Shown piece by piece: positions 34,015-36,630 of a stretch of DNA of 36,630 nucleotides. The notes under the pieces are model-generated. The model was not told the DNA's origin, ran no database searches, and saw nothing but the letters and a program-made list of their open reading frames with translations. The first letter of the stretch is position 1. The number at the start of each line of letters is the position of its first letter. Made by a program: the position numbers and the translations under genes. This DNA comes from CAUZSN01 sp963582345 (GTDB taxonomy: Bacteria; Planctomycetota; Planctomycetia; Planctomycetales; Planctomycetaceae), in NCBI GenBank assembly GCA_963582345.1, contig CAUZSN010000013.1, forward strand, positions 1 to 36,630. The letters run 5' to 3'.

Positions 34015-36021
34015 ATGGTGCGTCAAACCTGGGACATTTCTGGACATTACGACCGATCCATTCGTCGCGCAAGTACATCGTCGATTCTGGTTGCGGTCGG
34101 TTGTTTTGTAATCGTGCTGGGCGCTCTGTTCACCATGAGCAGTCGGGCCAGAACGTTCAACGAGACTGAGAACGAACAGCTATCTGTCGCAAACGATTTA
34201 GTGCAGCAGTCGGCGGTTGAGTCAGTGATGGCACAATCGGCTGAATTCTCGTCTTCGGACGTCGTGATCAGTGGTGGCGCCGAAGTGTCGGCCCATCTCA
34301 ACGCATTCAGCAGTGCATTGTTGCCGGGACAGATCGCTGCGGTGGAAACAGCGCAACAACTACAAGCCACAGGTGCCGCAAGCCGTTTCAAACAAGTTCA
34401 GGCTCAACTAGCGTTTGGCGAATTCGGCCCCGCTTTGGAAACGGCACAGTCTTCACCAGATAAGCAGGAACGAAGCCAACTCTTGAAGCTAGTCGCGTCG
34501 GCCCAGACTCAAGCTGGTGAATTTGATGCAGCGCTTTTTGCGATTCGTCGAATTCCGGACGCGGACGAACGCACCCAAGCACGCGGTCAACTCGCAATCC
34601 AACAGGCCTCGTCGGCCGGTGGTATGTCGGCTGACTTTGATTCGCTGATCGAACTGATTCAAAGCGAAACGGCGGGGCCGTGGCTTGATGTTGATGGTGC
34701 CGGGGGAACGATCACCGAATACGAGACGGGTGTGACCGTAAATCCGTATGGCTTGTTGGCTCGTCTCACCAAACAAGAATACACAGGCCGCCTGAAGGCG
34801 ATGGGTATCAACGCTCGCGTCGCTGACCTGAATGACGACATGGCACGTTCCAGTGATTTGAGACTGGTGTCGCTGACCCGATTGGAAGAAGAAATCGCTA
34901 AGCGGCTTGCCGACGGCCAACCGGTTGTCGAGACGATGAAGCAATTGGCCGGACTGACTCAAGTGCGGTTTGTATTTGTTTATCCCGACGAAAAAGAAGT
35001 CGTCATCGGTGGCACGGCCGAGGGGTGGAAATATAACGACAACGGAATTCCGGTTGGCGTCATCAGTGGATCGCCCACATTGCAACTGGATGATTTGGTG
35101 ACAGTGCTGCGGACGTTTTCTCCGGGTGGCAAGGGCGCGTTCGGTTGCTCGATCAATCCGCGCAAAGAGGGCCTGAAACAATTGAAAGCTTATGTCGAGC
35201 AGTCGAATGCTCGCGGTCCGCTCCGCGCCGGACACCAGGTGCGCCAGTGGGGCCAGCAACTACAGAAGATGTTGGGTCTGCAAGACATCGAGCTGTACGG
35301 CATTCCACTCGAATCGCGAGTGGCCCGTGTCATTGTTGAGGCCGATTATCGCATGAAGTTGATCGGAATTGGTGAACTGGACGGTGGTCCGAACATCCCC
35401 AGCATTTTTGATCTACTGACAGTCCAAGAACAAAAGAGTTCTCGCTTGGACGCATTGCGGTGGATGATGTCGATGAAGTACGATGCAGTGCTACACAGCC
35501 CGCACCACGACGTTTTCGAATTACAAGGTTCGTCCGTTTTTTGTTTTCCCGAAAACCAGTTGGTCACAGCGCAGGGCGACCGGATTCAACTGGGAAAAGC
35601 TGTCGGATCGAACCAGGTGTTTGCCGACAATTTCACCCGGCATTACGCGGAGTTGGCCAAGCAGGATTTGGTGTTTGCCGACTTGCAAAACATTTTCGAT
35701 TTGGCCCTGGTAGCTGCCTTGTTACAGCATGAGCGAGCGGGGGAGCAAATGGGTTTTGACCCCGGCGTCTTCGGCCGCGATGGCGCGTTTCGTCCGGCCC
35801 GGTATGAATCACTCAGGACGGTCGATTCGGTCATCAGTCATCGTGTCTATCGCGGCGAAGATATCGTTGTACAAGTGGCCGGTGGCGTCAGAGCCGATTT
35901 GATGTCGGTTGTGCAGGATGAACGGGTCCTAAAAGTTGCGGCGCGGCTGAAGAATTTTTCTGAGCAAGGTCGGTCTCCGAAACTTCCTGAAGGCCGATGG
36001 TGGTGGGATGCCGCCAAGTGA
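34015..36021 (+). CDS. DUF1598-like planctomycete protein
   Basis: The 668-residue product has a cytoplasmic N-terminus, one TM segment at about 22-41 (SSILVAVGCFVIVLGALF), a helical repeat part with TPR-like traits (LLPGQIAAVETAQQLQATGA, then QAQLAFGEFGPALETA), and a large C-terminal region beginning around GGTITEYETGVTVNPYGLLA. This last pattern (G-V-x-V-(D/N)-x-x-G-x-L) and later SRVARVIVEADYRMKLIGIG match DUF1598, which is known mainly from planctomycetes. Function unknown; it is probably anchored in the membrane with the domain in the periplasm. The ATG at 34015 is preceded by AAAAGGAG eight to nine bases upstream. A terminator follows, so the gene seems to be a single unit. Confidence 0.75.
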   Translation: MVRQTWDISGHYDRSIRRASTSSILVAVGCFVIVLGALFTMSSRARTFNETENEQLSVANDLVQQSAVESVMAQSAEFSSSDVVISGGAEVSAHLNAFSSALLPGQIAAVETAQQLQATGAASRFKQVQAQLAFGEFGPALETAQSSPDKQERSQLLKLVASAQTQAGEFDAALFAIRRIPDADERTQARGQLAIQQASSAGGMSADFDSLIELIQSETAGPWLDVDGAGGTITEYETGVTVNPYGLLARLTKQEYTGRLKAMGINARVADLNDDMARSSDLRLVSLTRLEEEIAKRLADGQPVVETMKQLAGLTQVRFVFVYPDEKEVVIGGTAEGWKYNDNGIPVGVISGSPTLQLDDLVTVLRTFSPGGKGAFGCSINPRKEGLKQLKAYVEQSNARGPLRAGHQVRQWGQQLQKMLGLQDIELYGIPLESRVARVIVEADYRMKLIGIGELDGGPNIPSIFDLLTVQEQKSSRLDALRWMMSMKYDAVLHSPHHDVFELQGSSVFCFPENQLVTAQGDRIQLGKAVGSNQVFADNFTRHYAELAKQDLVFADLQNIFDLALVAALLQHERAGEQMGFDPGVFGRDGAFRPARYESLRTVDSVISHRVYRGEDIVVQVAGGVRADLMSVVQDERVLKVAARLKNFSEQGRSPKLPEGRWWWDAAK

Positions 36022-36052
36022 CGATCTTAGCTGTCGATACGCAATAAACATC

Positions 36053-36080
36053 CGGCCGGGACAACCCGGCCGTTTTTTTT
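36053..36080 (+). terminator. Intrinsic terminator after the DUF1598-like gene
   Basis: CGGCCGGG (36053-36060), loop ACAA, CCCGGCCG (36065-36072), then eight T. The stem is perfect and very GC-rich, 31 bases after the stop codon at 36019-36021. Confidence 0.92.
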
Positions 36081-36286
36081 GTGGATGCTCGGTCGACTTG
36101 CAGTGGTTGCAATCGTTTTTTGAATTTTTCGGTTGGCACCGATTCTTGTTCCAGATACGCGTCCAGTCGAATGACCGCAAAGCCTCACCGTTGACGTTTC
36201 TGGTTACAGTCAATAAAACCAAATCAAAACGATGGTGAAAGTGACGGCCCGAATTGGGCATGTGATGACGGGTGTTGGAACAGGCC

Positions 36287-36630
36287 ATGGCGCGTTTAAC
36301 GCAAGCCGATCTGTCCGATTTGAACACAACGTTCGAAGAACGGACGCCGGAAGAACTGATTCGTTGGGTGAAAGATGTGTTCGGCACCCGCGCAGCGTCC
36401 ATCTCGGCCATGCAGCGTGCGGGTAACGCGATCTGTCACATGCTGTCAATGATGAAAATCGATATAAAAATCATTTTCGTCGATACCGGGGTGATGTTCG
36501 AGGAAACGCTACAGACGCGAGATCGGATTCAGCAGGAGTATGGTCTGAAAATCGTCACATTGAAACCCCGGCAGACGATGGCTGAACAGACGAGCGAATT
36601 AGGCATCCTATATACGGATCCTGATGGACA
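36287..36630 (+). CDS. cysH: CysH-type phosphoadenylylsulfate/adenylylsulfate reductase, truncated by the window end
   Basis: The frame from ATG 36287 is open to the last base of the window, 114 complete codons. It follows the PAPS/APS reductase pattern: MARLTQADLSDLNTTFEERT, a segment EELIRWVKDVFG, then IIFVDTGVMFEETLQTRDRI corresponding to the I-D-T-G-x-x-F-x-E-T motif, and LKPRQTMAEQTSELGILYTD (family Q-x-x-x-x-G-x-L-(Y/W)-x-x-D-P). The residues that carry the iron-sulfur cysteines come later and are outside the window. The role would be reduction of activated sulfate to sulfite in assimilation. In-frame GTG 36272 and TTG 36275 are alternative starts; an in-frame TGA lies at 36266. A terminator and about 200 bases separate it from the DUF1598-like gene, so it has its own promoter. 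Confidence 0.82.
   Translation, partial: MARLTQADLSDLNTTFEERTPEELIRWVKDVFGTRAASISAMQRAGNAICHMLSMMKIDIKIIFVDTGVMFEETLQTRDRIQQEYGLKIVTLKPRQTMAEQTSELGILYTDPDG

Overview
The window looks like chromosomal DNA of a planctomycete, most likely of the Pirellulaceae type. The basis is gene content: a DUF1598-type protein (known mainly from planctomycetes), a 1,527-residue PQQ-propeller/TPR exported protein, planctomycete-style 24-residue leucine-rich repeats, a zinc-ribbon/RDD membrane protein, several large exported proteins of unknown function, wide gene spacing and many single-gene units. Assignments rest on motif reading only; no database search was run.

Layout. 1-2,707 (+): an exported seven-repeat TPR protein flanked by a duplicated 3' flank, then an exported PhoD-like phosphatase. 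2,874-5,561 (-): a small membrane-anchored unknown protein, an N-terminal fragment of an IS1182-type transposase, and a TatC whose first periplasmic loop carries a leucine-rich-repeat domain of about 250 residues. 6,045-9,796 (-): a zinc-ribbon/RDD membrane protein, a gene-poor stretch, and an exported unknown protein. 9,797-11,124 holds only remnants: a Swt1-type HEPN N-terminus and a two-TM open frame. 11,125-12,285 (+) is an exported unknown protein. 12,314-15,720 (-) encodes an FHA protein, an M20 dipeptidase and seryl-tRNA synthetase. 15,804-16,197 (+) is a broken thiamine-diphosphate decarboxylase fragment.

16,148-23,333 (-) is a fatty-acid beta-oxidation cluster, in transcription order acyl-CoA dehydrogenase, bifunctional enoyl-CoA hydratase/3-hydroxyacyl-CoA dehydrogenase, thiolase, and acyl-CoA synthetase. 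Together these activate a fatty acid and run one full turn of the spiral. 24,516-25,607 (+) is an XdhC-family molybdoenzyme maturation factor without its enzyme. 25,615-30,198 (-) is the giant PQQ/TPR exported protein. 30,726-31,097 (+) is a STAS anti-anti-sigma gene read in one frame but interrupted by three stop codons. 31,149-33,806 (-) holds a sensor histidine kinase with a CxxCH haem-type site and the repair glycosylase MutM. 34,015-36,021 (+) is the DUF1598-type protein, closed by a clear intrinsic terminator, and a CysH-type reductase runs off the right edge.

Two themes stand out. One is the TatC-LRR protein, an unusual elaboration of the twin-arginine translocase receptor and the best candidate here for something undescribed. 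The other is gene decay: at least five remnants (transposase, HEPN, TPP enzyme, STAS, small membrane protein) lie between intact genes, several of them lacking a start codon or carrying internal stops.
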